Below, piece by piece: positions 8,583 to 17,097 of a stretch of DNA of 64,000 nt. A program made the position numbers and the translations under genes. Position 1 is the first letter of the stretch. Each line of letters starts with the position of its first letter. The stretch covers positions 187,186 to 251,185 of the forward strand of contig JAUNHH010000002.1 in NCBI GenBank assembly GCA_030524055.1, given 5' to 3'. The DNA is from Actinomycetaceae bacterium. Its GTDB lineage: Bacteria; Actinomycetota; Actinomycetes; Actinomycetales; Actinomycetaceae. Below the pieces are notes generated by a model. That model made no database searches and was not told the origin of the DNA. It was given only the letters and a program-made list of their open reading frames with translations.

Positions 8583-9812
8583 GTGGACCTACTTTCTCGA
8601 AACGTCATGGCCTGGGTGCAGGAACTGCTTGGCGTATCTCCGATCGTCGTGATTGAAGGTGCGCGGCAGGTCGGCAAATCCACCCTGATTTCAATGCTCG
8701 ACGACGGCTCAACGTCATTCGCAACCATGGATGATGAGATCGTTCGCGCCTATGCGCACGATAACCCTATTGGGTTCTTGAACTCGGCTGGCAGCGGCCG
8801 CCTTGCTATCGATGAGATTCAACGATGTCCCGAACTCATCCTTCCTCTCAAAGCAGTAGTGGACGAGGAACGGCGACCCGGTCGATTCATCCTCACAGGT
8901 TCCGCAAACCTATTGCGCATTCCAGGAGCAGAGGATTCTCTTGCAGGCAGGGCGATGACCGTCCGTCTCCATCCTCTCTCACAGGGTGAACTGGCAGGCG
9001 TTGAGGAGGACTGGGTCACCAGGATTCTCAACGGTGAGCACAAATTCAATGTGAACACCGATCGAAACGAAATCACTCAGAGGATCGCAGCGGGCGGATA
9101 TCCGGTAGTGCAACCCATGTCCACTCGAATGCGGACCGCGTGGCTCAAAGATTACGCGAACCGTCTCATCGAGCGCGATTCAACTGACCTTGGCACCGTT
9201 CAGGTATCCGTCCTTCGTCGATTGTTGCTCCTATTGGCCGCAGCCCCTGGCGCCGAGTTGGTTCACGAGCGCCTAGCGCAGGAACTTGGCATAGCGCGAG
9301 GAACAGTGCAACGTTACCTCGACTTGTTGGAGTCCCTTTTCGTTATTCACCTTCTACCCAGCTGGTCACGCAATCTCACGAAGCGCCAGATTCAACGACC
9401 AAAATGCTATATCGGCGATTCAGGTTTGGCGGCTTCGCTCTCTGGCCTCGACCAAGCACACCTCGCTTCGATTCAAGGGTCGGACCATCTTGGAGCCCTT
9501 GTCGAGAATTTCGTCGTCTGTGAGCTGCTCCGGCAGCAAGGATGGTCAGCGACCGACTTCCATTTGTCGCACTATCGCGACCGTCATGGAAGCGAGGTCG
9601 ACATTATCGTCGAAACACCGCGGGGAATCGTTGCAGTCGAAGTCAAGGCGGCAACTGTTGCCACAGCCTCGCACTTCAAGCATCTTATGGCCCTGCGCGA
9701 CAAACTTGGCAGTGAATTCATTCTCGGCGTTGTTCTCACAACTGGGTCGGGCCAGCCCGCCGGAGATCGTCTCATGTCGATGCCAATCTCCGCCCTTTGG
9801 GAGGCTTCCTGA
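8583..9812 (+). CDS. AAA+ ATPase with DUF4143 domain (paralogue B)
   Basis: About 409 aa. Walker A is GARQVGKS near residue 26, Walker B is LAIDEIQ near residue 80, followed by ILTGSANLL, a helical linker with a helix-turn-helix-like RLAQELGIARGTVQRYLDLL segment, and the DUF4143 end with LVENFVVCELL, EVDIIVE and AVEVKAA, again a PD-(D/E)XK-like spacing. The protein is the more canonical form of the family and clearly different from paralogues A and C. GTG 8583 is preferred because TAGATT at 8571-8576 would place the transcript start there; GTG 8577 in the same frame is the alternative. A strong terminator follows two bases after the stop. Confidence 0.85.
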   Translation: MDLLSRNVMAWVQELLGVSPIVVIEGARQVGKSTLISMLDDGSTSFATMDDEIVRAYAHDNPIGFLNSAGSGRLAIDEIQRCPELILPLKAVVDEERRPGRFILTGSANLLRIPGAEDSLAGRAMTVRLHPLSQGELAGVEEDWVTRILNGEHKFNVNTDRNEITQRIAAGGYPVVQPMSTRMRTAWLKDYANRLIERDSTDLGTVQVSVLRRLLLLLAAAPGAELVHERLAQELGIARGTVQRYLDLLESLFVIHLLPSWSRNLTKRQIQRPKCYIGDSGLAASLSGLDQAHLASIQGSDHLGALVENFVVCELLRQQGWSATDFHLSHYRDRHGSEVDIIVETPRGIVAVEVKAATVATASHFKHLMALRDKLGSEFILGVVLTTGSGQPAGDRLMSMPISALWEAS

Positions 9813-9814
9813 CG

Positions 9815-9861
9815 GGCCCTCCCGAGCTTCCCTTATGGAAGCTCGGGAGGGCCTATTTTCT
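9815..9861 (+). terminator. intrinsic terminator after paralogue B
   Basis: A perfect 17-bp stem (9815-9831 with 9837-9853) encloses a 5-base loop and is followed by TATTTTC. It isolates the ATPase gene as a single transcription unit. Confidence 0.9.
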
Positions 9862-9963
9862 ACGGTCTTAGGAAGTGGCTCTGCTGGCGTTGAATGATTA
9901 TCGGCCAGAAATTATGGCCTTTAGATAGATTCTCTGGTGAGTGGAATCTGCTGGTTGATAAGA

Positions 9964-10026
9964 AGTACCTTTGCGGATTTATGCCCCGGCCTCGTTGATT
10001 GAATGACATTTCTGCTAGCGAATGAA
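9964..10026 (+). repeat. 63-bp dispersed repeat containing the GGCC form of the 13-bp word (copy 1)
   Basis: This block and 12023-12085 are colinear without gaps. The central GCCCCGGCCTCGTTGA and the following TGAATGAC are nearly invariant, while the flanks diverge mostly by transitions. The word begins 19 bases into each copy (9983 and 12042). The surrounding gap 9862-10157 holds no gene. A small hairpin GTCCT/AGGAC follows the block. Confidence 0.65.
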
Positions 10027-10157
10027 GTCCTCAAAAAGGACTCAAACGCTGTGACTGATGAAATCTCTAGACCATAACGCTCCCGACTTTACCGCGCAGC
10101 AAGTAAAAGTCGGATTTAAATGTCCTGGTCATACAAAGTAGCCGCAGCCGACCAGTC

Positions 10158-11132
10158 TCAGCCAATGTCAACGATAACCTTGCCTTCTCCGTGCCCAGTC
10201 TCAACCATGGCGTGGGCCCGGGCGATATCGCTCAGGGGGAAACGCGCCCTAATTACGGGGCGTAACTGGCCAGCCTCAACCAACACGGCCACTTGATCTA
10301 GTGCTGAGCGGCTGGGCTTGACTGCCCAGAACATGATGCTTGGCCCCGGAAGGACCTTGCTGATAATGCTTGCGGCAATGCCAGCAGCAGAGATTGTCAC
10401 CATCCGACCCGAACGTGCGAGCAAACGCCGCAGGGCCAGCAAGTTCTTGCCTGTCGTGTCGAGGACGGCGTTATATGAGCCAACAAGTCCAGACCACTGG
10501 GTGGGATCGGGATCGAAGCGTGCCCTGGAGCCGAGTCGCTGTAGAAACTCCTCATGGTGAGCCGAACTGATGGTGTCCACAACCGCGCCGCGGGCATGAG
10601 CCACCTGCACCACGGCGCTACCCACCCCACCAGCGTCGCCCACAACCAGTAGACGGGAACCCTTGCTGACTCGGAGCGCCTCCAACGCCTGCCATGCCGT
10701 TACGGACACCAGTGGGAGGGCAGCCAGATCGGGCAGGCTGTGGGACCTTGGGGCGGGAGCGGCCAGATCCGCATTGACAGTGATCTGGGTGGCGGCGGTG
10801 CCATGCTTGCCGAGTTGGTCCGTGCCCAGGAACCCCCACACCTGCTGTCCGGGATGGAAGCCAGAGACCTGTCGGCCAACCTCGATCACCTCGCCGCTGA
10901 AGTCCAACCCGGTCGGCTGAGGTAGGTGGCGACCGGTCATGAACTTGCTGTGTCCGGCCCGGGCGCTAGTGTCAATCCGGTTGATACTGATCGCGGCCAC
11001 TCTGACAATAAGGTCTCTTGGTCCTGCTGAAGGGGCGGGGGCATTGACGACACTCAATTCCTCGGGTGAACCGAAGCGTCTGTATTGGGCGACCATAACG
11101 GTGTCATCGGCTGTGTTCTGAGTAGTAGTCAC
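10158..11132 (-). CDS. zinc-free MDR-type NADP-dependent oxidoreductase (quinone reductase-like)
   Basis: The 324-aa protein belongs to the medium-chain dehydrogenase/reductase superfamily. The N-terminal GroES-like domain includes TGLDFSGEVIEVG (residues about 75-87); the Rossmann domain shows VVGDAGGVGSAVVQVA (about 165-180). Zinc ligands of classical alcohol dehydrogenases are absent, so it resembles quinone/enone reductases that reduce alpha,beta-unsaturated carbonyls with NADPH. The GTG start at 11132 has an AGGAG site. It lies 9 bp after a MerR-type gene in the same direction, so the two form an operon probably induced by the regulator's ligand or stress. Confidence 0.85.
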   Translation of the reverse strand: MTTTQNTADDTVMVAQYRRFGSPEELSVVNAPAPSAGPRDLIVRVAAISINRIDTSARAGHSKFMTGRHLPQPTGLDFSGEVIEVGRQVSGFHPGQQVWGFLGTDQLGKHGTAATQITVNADLAAPAPRSHSLPDLAALPLVSVTAWQALEALRVSKGSRLLVVGDAGGVGSAVVQVAHARGAVVDTISSAHHEEFLQRLGSRARFDPDPTQWSGLVGSYNAVLDTTGKNLLALRRLLARSGRMVTISAAGIAASIISKVLPGPSIMFWAVKPSRSALDQVAVLVEAGQLRPVIRARFPLSDIARAHAMVETGHGEGKVIVDIG

Positions 11133-11141
11133 GTGATTCTC

Positions 11142-11795
11142 CTAATGATGTGTGGGTGACAATTGCTGGACAAGCTCGCGGTGAGCAAGTCGTCTCAAGC
11201 CGACCAGGATCGGGTCGTAGATTGCAGTTCCTAGTACCGCTGTTTGGGCTGCCTGACTTGGAGTGTCCAGTGGAAGGTTGAGGAAGTCAGCTTTGGCGCA
11301 CTCGCGGGCTGCCCTCACATAAGCAGCCAGGTGCTCTGCAGTCAGCGACACATCGCACTCGTTGGCCAGGGTCATGGCCTCGAGTAGTTGATCAACATAT
11401 GGCGCCTCAGGTAGGTCGTCGAAACCTGCGTCCGCAAGAGCTGTCCGCGCAGGAGCCAGATTGGTTGAGTCCTTTTCACGTCCAGGCCGTGTCCCTGCCA
11501 GCGGCAGAATGACAGTCACGTCAGTCATCATCTCGGCTAGGTTTAGCTCCCGACTTTGGATCAAATCAAGGATCTGCCGCACTTGCCGGATCGACAGCCC
11601 GACGATATGCACCAGGCCCCGGATCAGCCGTAATTGCTCCAATGTGCTGGCACCGTCTGTGTTGAGGTCCTCGCTGGGCTTTATCAGTCCCTCGCGTATG
11701 TAGTACTTGATCGTCGCAACCGGTACGCCAGACCTCTTTGACAAGACTGACAAGGGCACGGGTTCCTGGGAGCCCGGGGCTTCTGTCGCTATCAT
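11142..11795 (-). CDS. MerR-family transcriptional regulator
   Basis: The N-terminal 75 residues form a winged helix-turn-helix of the MerR type (LSVLSKRSGVPVATIKYYIR, then LRLIRGLVHIVGLSIRQVRQ). The remaining ~140 residues are a long helical effector region without a cysteine cluster for metals, so a small organic ligand or stress signal is likelier than a heavy metal. The 217-aa length is long for the family. A perfect 8-1-8 palindrome lies 4 bp upstream of the start, and the downstream oxidoreductase is the presumed target along with the regulator itself. Confidence 0.85.
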   Translation of the reverse strand: MIATEAPGSQEPVPLSVLSKRSGVPVATIKYYIREGLIKPSEDLNTDGASTLEQLRLIRGLVHIVGLSIRQVRQILDLIQSRELNLAEMMTDVTVILPLAGTRPGREKDSTNLAPARTALADAGFDDLPEAPYVDQLLEAMTLANECDVSLTAEHLAAYVRAARECAKADFLNLPLDTPSQAAQTAVLGTAIYDPILVGLRRLAHRELVQQLSPTHH

Positions 11796-11799
11796 AAGT

Positions 11800-11816
11800 G
11801 GATAGTGCCACTATCC
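11800..11816 (-). promoter_or_regulatory. probable MerR operator
   Basis: GGATAGTG-C-CACTATCC is a perfect 17-bp palindrome directly upstream of the regulator start at 11795. MerR regulators bind such sites between -35 and -10 elements. Here it is so close to the start codon that the promoter must overlap it. Confidence 0.7.
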
Positions 11817-12216
11817 GCGTGTGCTAGAAGGGTTTGTAGGGGAGGCGAAGGGGAACAAATGCTCGCTGGGGTACGCGCCTTTGCGGCTGAAAATAGGGCC
11901 CAGTGATGTGGGTGCTTTAGCTCAATGAGAGGCTTGATCCTTCTTATCTCTGCTTGTGAACCGGTTGAGAAAAACTGCTCGCCAGCGAAAGACCTGTGCC
12001 CCTAACTGTGCATAAAAAGAAAATCCCTTTGCTCGATTCAGGCCCCGGCCTCGTTGACTGAATGACGTTTTTGCCGGCAAATGAACGTGAAGACAGAAAT
12101 AATAAAAGTCAGTGATTGGGTGATGATAATCCGATTGGTCTGAATCTCGTCTGAGATCTGGCGTGACGAGGCTATTGCGCGTGTGAATATCAATTCGCTG
12201 TGGAGAGGAGTGGGCG
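11817..12216. other. gene-free stretch with second 63-bp repeat copy
   Basis: The second copy of the 63-bp repeat lies at 12023-12085, with the 13-bp word at 12042-12054. Open frames on the minus strand across this region are composition artefacts; nothing recognisable was found. Confidence 0.45.
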
Positions 12217-12477
12217 GTGGCCGTGGACCCAGACAATAAAGGGGCTGTTTTGGACTCCTTCGCGGCGTGGCTGCAGCGCGAGGGGGAGGAGCTGCCACAG
12301 GTCAAACCCAGCGACTGGGACATCAACCCCTACCGCACCGCCTATCTCATTGCTCCCAGTGAGGGCCGCAGATCCAACCGCCTGTACCTCGTCCGCGGTA
12401 ACGATGGGGTCGCGTTTGCACCATCAGCGATGAGAATCGAGGACGCCTACGCCAAATTGCTCGCTGGCGGAGAATAA
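12217..12477 (+). CDS. small hypothetical protein
   Basis: The frame encodes 86 aa, acidic N-terminally, with no membrane segment. A clear ribosome binding site (GGAGAGGAG) precedes the GTG start. The pattern DWDINPYRTAYLIAPSE and LYLVRGNDGVAF looks like a small alpha/beta protein, but I do not recognise the family. A palindromic hairpin follows at 12528-12553. Confidence 0.5.
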   Translation: MAVDPDNKGAVLDSFAAWLQREGEELPQVKPSDWDINPYRTAYLIAPSEGRRSNRLYLVRGNDGVAFAPSAMRIEDAYAKLLAGGE

Positions 12478-12527
12478 CAACACCCTGCCCCGGCGTTGGC
12501 ACTCCGTGTCCACTCGTCAGATCCCGG

Positions 12528-12553
12528 GCCTGATATTCCTTGAGGAATCAGGC
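12528..12553. terminator. palindromic hairpin, possible terminator
   Basis: GCCTGATATTCCT and AGGAATCAGGC pair with one bulge around a TG centre. There is no T-run, so termination is uncertain. Confidence 0.4.
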
Positions 12554-12731
12554 GATTTAGGAGTCACAACGCGCACTGTGCGGATGGCGTCAACCCTGCC
12601 AGCCAGCACAAGGCTGACAGGTGCTTTCAGGTGTCCTTCTTGAGAAGGGCCACTTGCCTGGGTGTCTTTCAGTCAGGTGCTTGTTGTGGACCATGGTCAC
12701 ACACTGCCCGCTCCTGACCGCTTCCGATTCG

Positions 12732-12846
12732 GAAAATGGTAGCGTTCGGCCTCTGAAAATGGTCCAGTAGAGTGTCGGAAAACGGTAGCGTAGAAGTCCT
12801 GAAAACGGTAGTGTAGCCATTCTGAAACTTCTGTTGATGAGCTGAT
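12732..12846 (+). repeat. tandem array D: five 23-bp units before a degraded DUF4143 gene
   Basis: Units start at 12732, 12755, 12778, 12801 and 12824, always 23 bp apart. The shared core is GAAAAYGGTAGYGTAG; the second and fifth units are degenerate. The core closely resembles the CCAAAAGGTAGYSTAG units of arrays C and E, just as the gene remnant behind it resembles paralogue C. An ATG at 12847 begins exactly where the next unit would start. Confidence 0.8.
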
Positions 12847-13109
12847 ATGCGAGTGTCCCACTGGGAGCTCTTGATCAAGAGTTGAGGACGTTTCCTCTCC
12901 TTATCGTTGATGGCCCAGAAGGCCAGGTGCTGGCAATCGAAGTGAAACTATCGACTTCTGTGGACGATCGGGATGCCCAGCACTTGCTCTGGTTAAGAGA
13001 CATTCTCCTTGATCGAGTTGTTGATCTGCTTGTCGTCAATATAGGTTCCGCGGCGTATCGTCGCACTGATGGTGTTGGAGTTGTTCCTCTGGCATTGCTG
13101 GGCCCGTGA
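12847..13109 (+). pseudogene. degraded AAA+/DUF4143 gene (paralogue D), C-terminus only
   Basis: From about 12882 the frame encodes the last ~70 residues of a DUF4143 protein: VLAIEVKLSTSVDDRDAQHL, WLRDILLDRV and a VGVVPLALLGP end. These are close to the last residues of paralogue C (IVALEVKLSPG, DDKDVRHLLWLRDQ, VAVVPLALLGP). The whole ATPase domain is missing. A short frame from ATG 12847 ends after 12 codons. The gene was presumably intact when its array formed and lost about 350 codons by deletion. Confidence 0.8.
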
Positions 13110-13155
13110 AATGGCCATCGTTGGCATCGTTTCTCAAAGCGCTAATCTTAGTTAG

Positions 13156-13725
13156 GTGACCACACCTGCCCCTGAAGTGCCCCCAGAAACAGCGTCGCAC
13201 ATCACCAAGCAAGAACCCACTGTTGAGCTTCGTCCCGCTGAGCAACATGAGTTGGAGGACCTGAAACGGCGTCTTCAGGAAGCTTTTACCCAGTCAGCCG
13301 TCGCTGAATTTGGTCAGGATGATGGGGAGCCAATCCCATCGGACTCAGAAATCAACGCATCCTTTTCTGCACCGCAGGCTGAGGTCCTCCAGATCCTCTG
13401 GCAGGGCACGTCCGTTGGTGGCGCAGTAGTGACCATTCACGAGGGCGGGGCGCGAGGTGTTCTAGATTTCTTTTTCCTTGACGGCTCTTCACAAGGTGCA
13501 GGTTTGGGTTACGCCGCATGGTGCGCGATTGAAAAGCGGTATCCAACAGTGCGACTTTGGGAAACAGCGACGCCCTATTTCGAGAAAAGGAATATCCACT
13601 TCTACGTGAACAAGTGCGGTTTCCACATTGTCGAGTTCTTCCACCCAGGGCATCCGGATCCTCATCATCCCGCGGATCATGGCGATGTTCCCGACTACAT
13701 GTTCCGCTTTGAAAAGGCCATATAA
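13156..13725 (+). CDS. GNAT-family N-acetyltransferase
   Basis: The 189-aa protein has a GNAT fold: a charged N-terminal helix pair, a central strand VLQILWQGTSVGGAVVTI, the acetyl-CoA loop GSSQGAGLGYAAW near residue 115, and the motif B region TPYFEKRNIHFYVNKCGFHIVEF. The substrate is unknown. The GTG start is 7 bases after TAATCT (13143-13148) without a ribosome binding site, so a leaderless mRNA is likely. An exact copy of the dispersed 13-bp word (13439-13451) is read through in frame as HEGGAR. Confidence 0.8.
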   Translation: MTTPAPEVPPETASHITKQEPTVELRPAEQHELEDLKRRLQEAFTQSAVAEFGQDDGEPIPSDSEINASFSAPQAEVLQILWQGTSVGGAVVTIHEGGARGVLDFFFLDGSSQGAGLGYAAWCAIEKRYPTVRLWETATPYFEKRNIHFYVNKCGFHIVEFFHPGHPDPHHPADHGDVPDYMFRFEKAI

Positions 13726-13932
13726 ACACCAGCAGCTATGGCCTGCGCACTAGTCCCTAGCGTAATGTTCCGCTACACATGGACGTTCTGAGAGGGGCAT
13801 ATCTCCATTTGTCGAGATGTCCACATCTCCGGGATAAGTCTAGGATGATCCCGTCAGGACCAAATTTCTTCAGGGGAGACGACGATGTGAGCTGGTCTTT
13901 GCCCGATTGAAAGACATGGGGGAGGATGCATT

Positions 13933-14343
13933 ATGGGTAGCAATTTACGTATACATGCCATTAATGGATATAGATGTGGCCGTTGGAGTTTGTTTCTTGA
14001 TGCTGCTTATTGTTTGATACTTGGGAGTAGTGTCACCCTCTTTTGTTCCGACATCGCTGGCCCACTCGCCCTACCAGTGTCATTCATTGCTGTTACCGGT
14101 ATTGCTGTGGTGGTGTGGGCGGGTTCAATCATATGGATGCTCAGGCGTTTCCCGCTTTCGCGGGTGCTTCGTTGGGTGATGATCGCTAATGTGCTTGCTG
14201 CTATTGCGGTTGGATGCGTTTCGGTCATCGCGGCAACGCTCTTTCTTAAGGCGACAGTCTTGACAGTAGCGATCGATATTGCTCTATTTGCTGCGAGCCA
14301 AGGAATTGCCCTCCGTGCTCTTTCTGGTCCAAGGGATGACTAG
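13933..14343 (+). CDS. small hypothetical membrane protein
   Basis: The 136-aa product has four hydrophobic segments (about residues 22-40, 45-68, 82-104, 108-125) and a basic N-terminus, so it is an integral membrane protein. The start has a GGGGGAGG site. No family is recognised. It stands alone, convergent with the RDD-family gene. Confidence 0.6.
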   Translation: MGSNLRIHAINGYRCGRWSLFLDAAYCLILGSSVTLFCSDIAGPLALPVSFIAVTGIAVVVWAGSIIWMLRRFPLSRVLRWVMIANVLAAIAVGCVSVIAATLFLKATVLTVAIDIALFAASQGIALRALSGPRDD

Positions 14344-14531
14344 CGGTGGAGGTATCGCGTGACCGAGTGTGTAGTGCCCATCGCTGTGGTTGGACTGGGT
14401 AGGTCAGTGGTGTGACGGTGTTGTTGGCAGTGGCTAAGACCAGGTGTGGTAATAACCATGTGCATGCGCGTGTGGGGTACTGGCAATGACCAGTCGCATC
14501 CTGATGTAAAGACTTGCGCCCTTGGAATCCA

Positions 14532-15083
14532 TTAAAGATGGTGAAATCCTGCCGCCCAGAGTTTTCTTGTGGCATCATCATCAATGCTGGTGTGACGCAA
14601 CCGGAAGTTGCCGCCTACGCCGGGCGCACCATCAAATAGAGACAGGAGAACAAGGAGTAGGTAGAGGGGAGTGAACATGATCCGGAGAATCATTGCCCAG
14701 CTGCCTTTAAAGAAACCAACACGGCCTCCGTCCTTTACTCTCATAAGGCGGGTGCCCATGAGAAGTGCGCCAAGCCCTCGACCATTCCGATAAAAGAGGC
14801 CGTAAATTGCCGCCACGACGCACGCAGTAAAAAGAACGAGGACCATTGCCACATTAATAGCGTCCACTTCTGTGGCTGTCGAAAAATATGAGTATCCAAC
14901 CAGTGCAGTAGGTCCCCACACGATAATGGCGTCGATAAGCCACGCAAAAATTGCGGGACCCGCGCCCGCGGAGACATATAAAATATCATTGTCGAATCGA
15001 CACACGCGTTCCGCAATATTCTGTCCGAGAATGTCCGCAACCTGCTCACGAACATTAACGGGTGCTTGGGTAAAGTCCGGCAT
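14532..15083 (-). CDS. RDD-family membrane protein
   Basis: The 183-aa protein has the RDD pattern: an early membrane helix with Arg/Asp (AWLIDAIIVWGPTALVG), a second helix (VLFTACVVAAIYGLFY) and the GALLMGTRLMRVKDGGRVGF loop. RDD proteins are membrane proteins, some linked to ion transport; the role here is unknown. An AAGGTG site precedes the start. Confidence 0.75.
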   Translation of the reverse strand: MPDFTQAPVNVREQVADILGQNIAERVCRFDNDILYVSAGAGPAIFAWLIDAIIVWGPTALVGYSYFSTATEVDAINVAMVLVLFTACVVAAIYGLFYRNGRGLGALLMGTRLMRVKDGGRVGFFKGSWAMILRIMFTPLYLLLVLLSLFDGAPGVGGNFRLRHTSIDDDATRKLWAAGFHHL

Positions 15084-15384
15084 AGGGGCACCTTGAATAG
15101 TTGAGCATGGGAGTCCAAATATCCTAAGGCAATACGGGTTGTGCCGCTCTCTATAAATGGAAAAACGGCGTGAATCAATGCGTCACTGGGAAACTTGCTG
15201 CGATCCATCCCCACAGTAGCCAAGAGCTCGTCCACAATACCCTTCTCACACCCACCCCATCCCACAACCTGAGAAATCCCCGGGAAATTCTCACGGGATA
15301 TGGTAATTCCAACACCCTGCCTGTTAGTCTCTTCCCAATGTCAACACCGGCAGACGATCAACGATGATCTTGAGGAGGAACGCC
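15084..15384. other. intergenic region with the kinase operon promoter
   Basis: No gene is visible. The last 60 bases lead to the GAGGAGG site of the kinase gene; an upstream in-frame ATG at 15364 lacks such a site. Confidence 0.4.
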
Positions 15385-16944
15385 ATGACCGCTCCAGGGA
15401 AGTTGGAATCCGGCCCGCTCGTGGTGGCCGTCGATTCATCTACCCAGTCCACAAAAGCAATTCTTGTCGATACCGCTGGCACTGTCTGGGCCACAGCAAA
15501 ACGCTCCATCCCACTGCAAACCCCGGCAATGGACTTCTATGAACACGACCCGAAACTCTGGTGGGAAACCACCCGCGACACTATCGGCGAAGTCCTCGCC
15601 ACCCTGTCCCAAAAAGACCGCGATCGCGTCGAAGCCATTGGTCTGACCCATCAACGCGAAACCTTCGCCCCCTTCACTGCCAGTGGCGAACCTCTTGGCC
15701 CTGGCATCCTGTGGCTTGATGGCCGCGCCGTCGATCAAATCGCCAAATACGGCAGCGCCCATATCCACGAACTCTCCGGCAAACCCGCAGGCGTCACCCC
15801 AGCGATTTACAAAATGGCCTGGGTCTCCGAAAATGCCCCCGAACGCTTCGAAAAAGCCGACAAAATCGTCGATGTCCTCGGCTATATCGTTTTCAACCTG
15901 ACAGGCGAATGGCTCTCCTCCACAGCAGCAGCCGACTCCCTCGGCCTTTTCGACGTTAATAGCCGCACCTGGTCAGCCGAATTACTCGACATCGCAGGCG
16001 TGCGCGAAGACCAAATGTCCACCCTGATCCCGCCAGCAACCCCCATGGCCACACTGCGCAAGGAACTGCGCGAAGAATGGCAACTGACCCGCGAGATCCC
16101 CATTATTGCGGGCCTGGGAGATGGGCAAGCCGCAGGAATCGGCGCCGCAGCCGTCGATCCTGGTGTTGGCTACCTGAATATGGGCACAGCCGTCAACGCT
16201 GGCGTCGAATCCAGCAGCTACATTTACGACCCTGCTTTCCGCACCCACGTCTCCGGTATCCCCGGCAATTACGTGCTGGAAGTCCTCCAATCCTCCGGGT
16301 CTTACCTGGCTGACTGGGCGCGCACCACATTCGCTGACCCAGAAAATCCCAATGCCGGCGTGGCCTGGGATGATGAAGCCGCCTCGCAGGTCCCGCCCGG
16401 AGCAGAAGGCCTGGTCACCCTGCCCTATTGGAATGCCGTTCAGTCCCCCTACTGGGATGCCATGGCGCGCGGAGCCATTATCGGCTGGCGCGGGGTCCAC
16501 GGCCGTTCACACCTGTACCGCTCGGTGATGGAATCCATCTGTTTCGAGATGCGCCGCAACCTGGACACCATTGAAAGTGCCTCAGGCGTGCCCATTACCG
16601 AACTTCGGATTATGGGCGGGGGAACGCGCTCGCCACTGTGGCGCCAAATGATGGCTGATATTACGGCACTGCCGCTAACCGTGTGCGTCGCAGACGAAGT
16701 GTCGGCCCTCGGGGCAGCGGTCCTGGCGATGGCGGGGGTTGATGCACACGCCGGGAAGTTGCCTGACGGATCACCCGACGTTGCGACTTCAGCAAAGGCA
16801 ATGGCGACGTTTGGGGAAACCATTGAGCCACATACAGAGCACGCCGAAACCTACCGTCAGATTGGCGCGGTGCAGGCACGCCTCTACCCGGCGCTGAAGG
16901 AACTCTTCGCCGAGCTCGACACCATCGTTCGCAAGGGGGAGTAA
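15385..16944 (+). CDS. FGGY-family carbohydrate kinase (xylulokinase-like)
   Basis: The product (519 aa) phosphorylates a sugar or polyol with ATP. The N-terminal FGGY domain has AVDSSTQSTKAILVD at the nucleotide phosphate site and THQRETF and LWLDGRA near the substrate site; the C-terminal domain has LRIMGGGTRSPLWRQMMADI and a LGAAVLA helix. The start at 15385 is set by TGAGGAGG. It is followed by a glycerol-3-phosphate dehydrogenase-like reductase and a DeoR-type regulator, which suggests a catabolic unit for a phosphorylated ketose or polyol. The exact substrate (xylulose, glycerol, or another C4-C5 polyol) is not resolvable by eye. Codon use here strongly favours C-ending codons compared with the neighbouring DeoR gene. 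Confidence 0.85.
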   Translation: MTAPGKLESGPLVVAVDSSTQSTKAILVDTAGTVWATAKRSIPLQTPAMDFYEHDPKLWWETTRDTIGEVLATLSQKDRDRVEAIGLTHQRETFAPFTASGEPLGPGILWLDGRAVDQIAKYGSAHIHELSGKPAGVTPAIYKMAWVSENAPERFEKADKIVDVLGYIVFNLTGEWLSSTAAADSLGLFDVNSRTWSAELLDIAGVREDQMSTLIPPATPMATLRKELREEWQLTREIPIIAGLGDGQAAGIGAAAVDPGVGYLNMGTAVNAGVESSSYIYDPAFRTHVSGIPGNYVLEVLQSSGSYLADWARTTFADPENPNAGVAWDDEAASQVPPGAEGLVTLPYWNAVQSPYWDAMARGAIIGWRGVHGRSHLYRSVMESICFEMRRNLDTIESASGVPITELRIMGGGTRSPLWRQMMADITALPLTVCVADEVSALGAAVLAMAGVDAHAGKLPDGSPDVATSAKAMATFGETIEPHTEHAETYRQIGAVQARLYPALKELFAELDTIVRKGE

Positions 16945-17097
16945 TGGTTGGGTCCGGGTGTGCGGCCAGTGCTTGTGGCACATCCGGACCCAATCCGCCC
17001 GCTCTGGCTCTTCTGCGGCCAGTGGCAGGGCGCTGCCTTGTGTGACACTGAGGGCCCCGCCCTCGTAAACAAGAGGAAAACCGAGGAAGGATAAGGA

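Noticed and set aside
11922..12326. Minus-strand frame across the second 63-bp repeat
   Set aside because: Composition is atypical, no start signal, and it overlaps the small gene at 12217.
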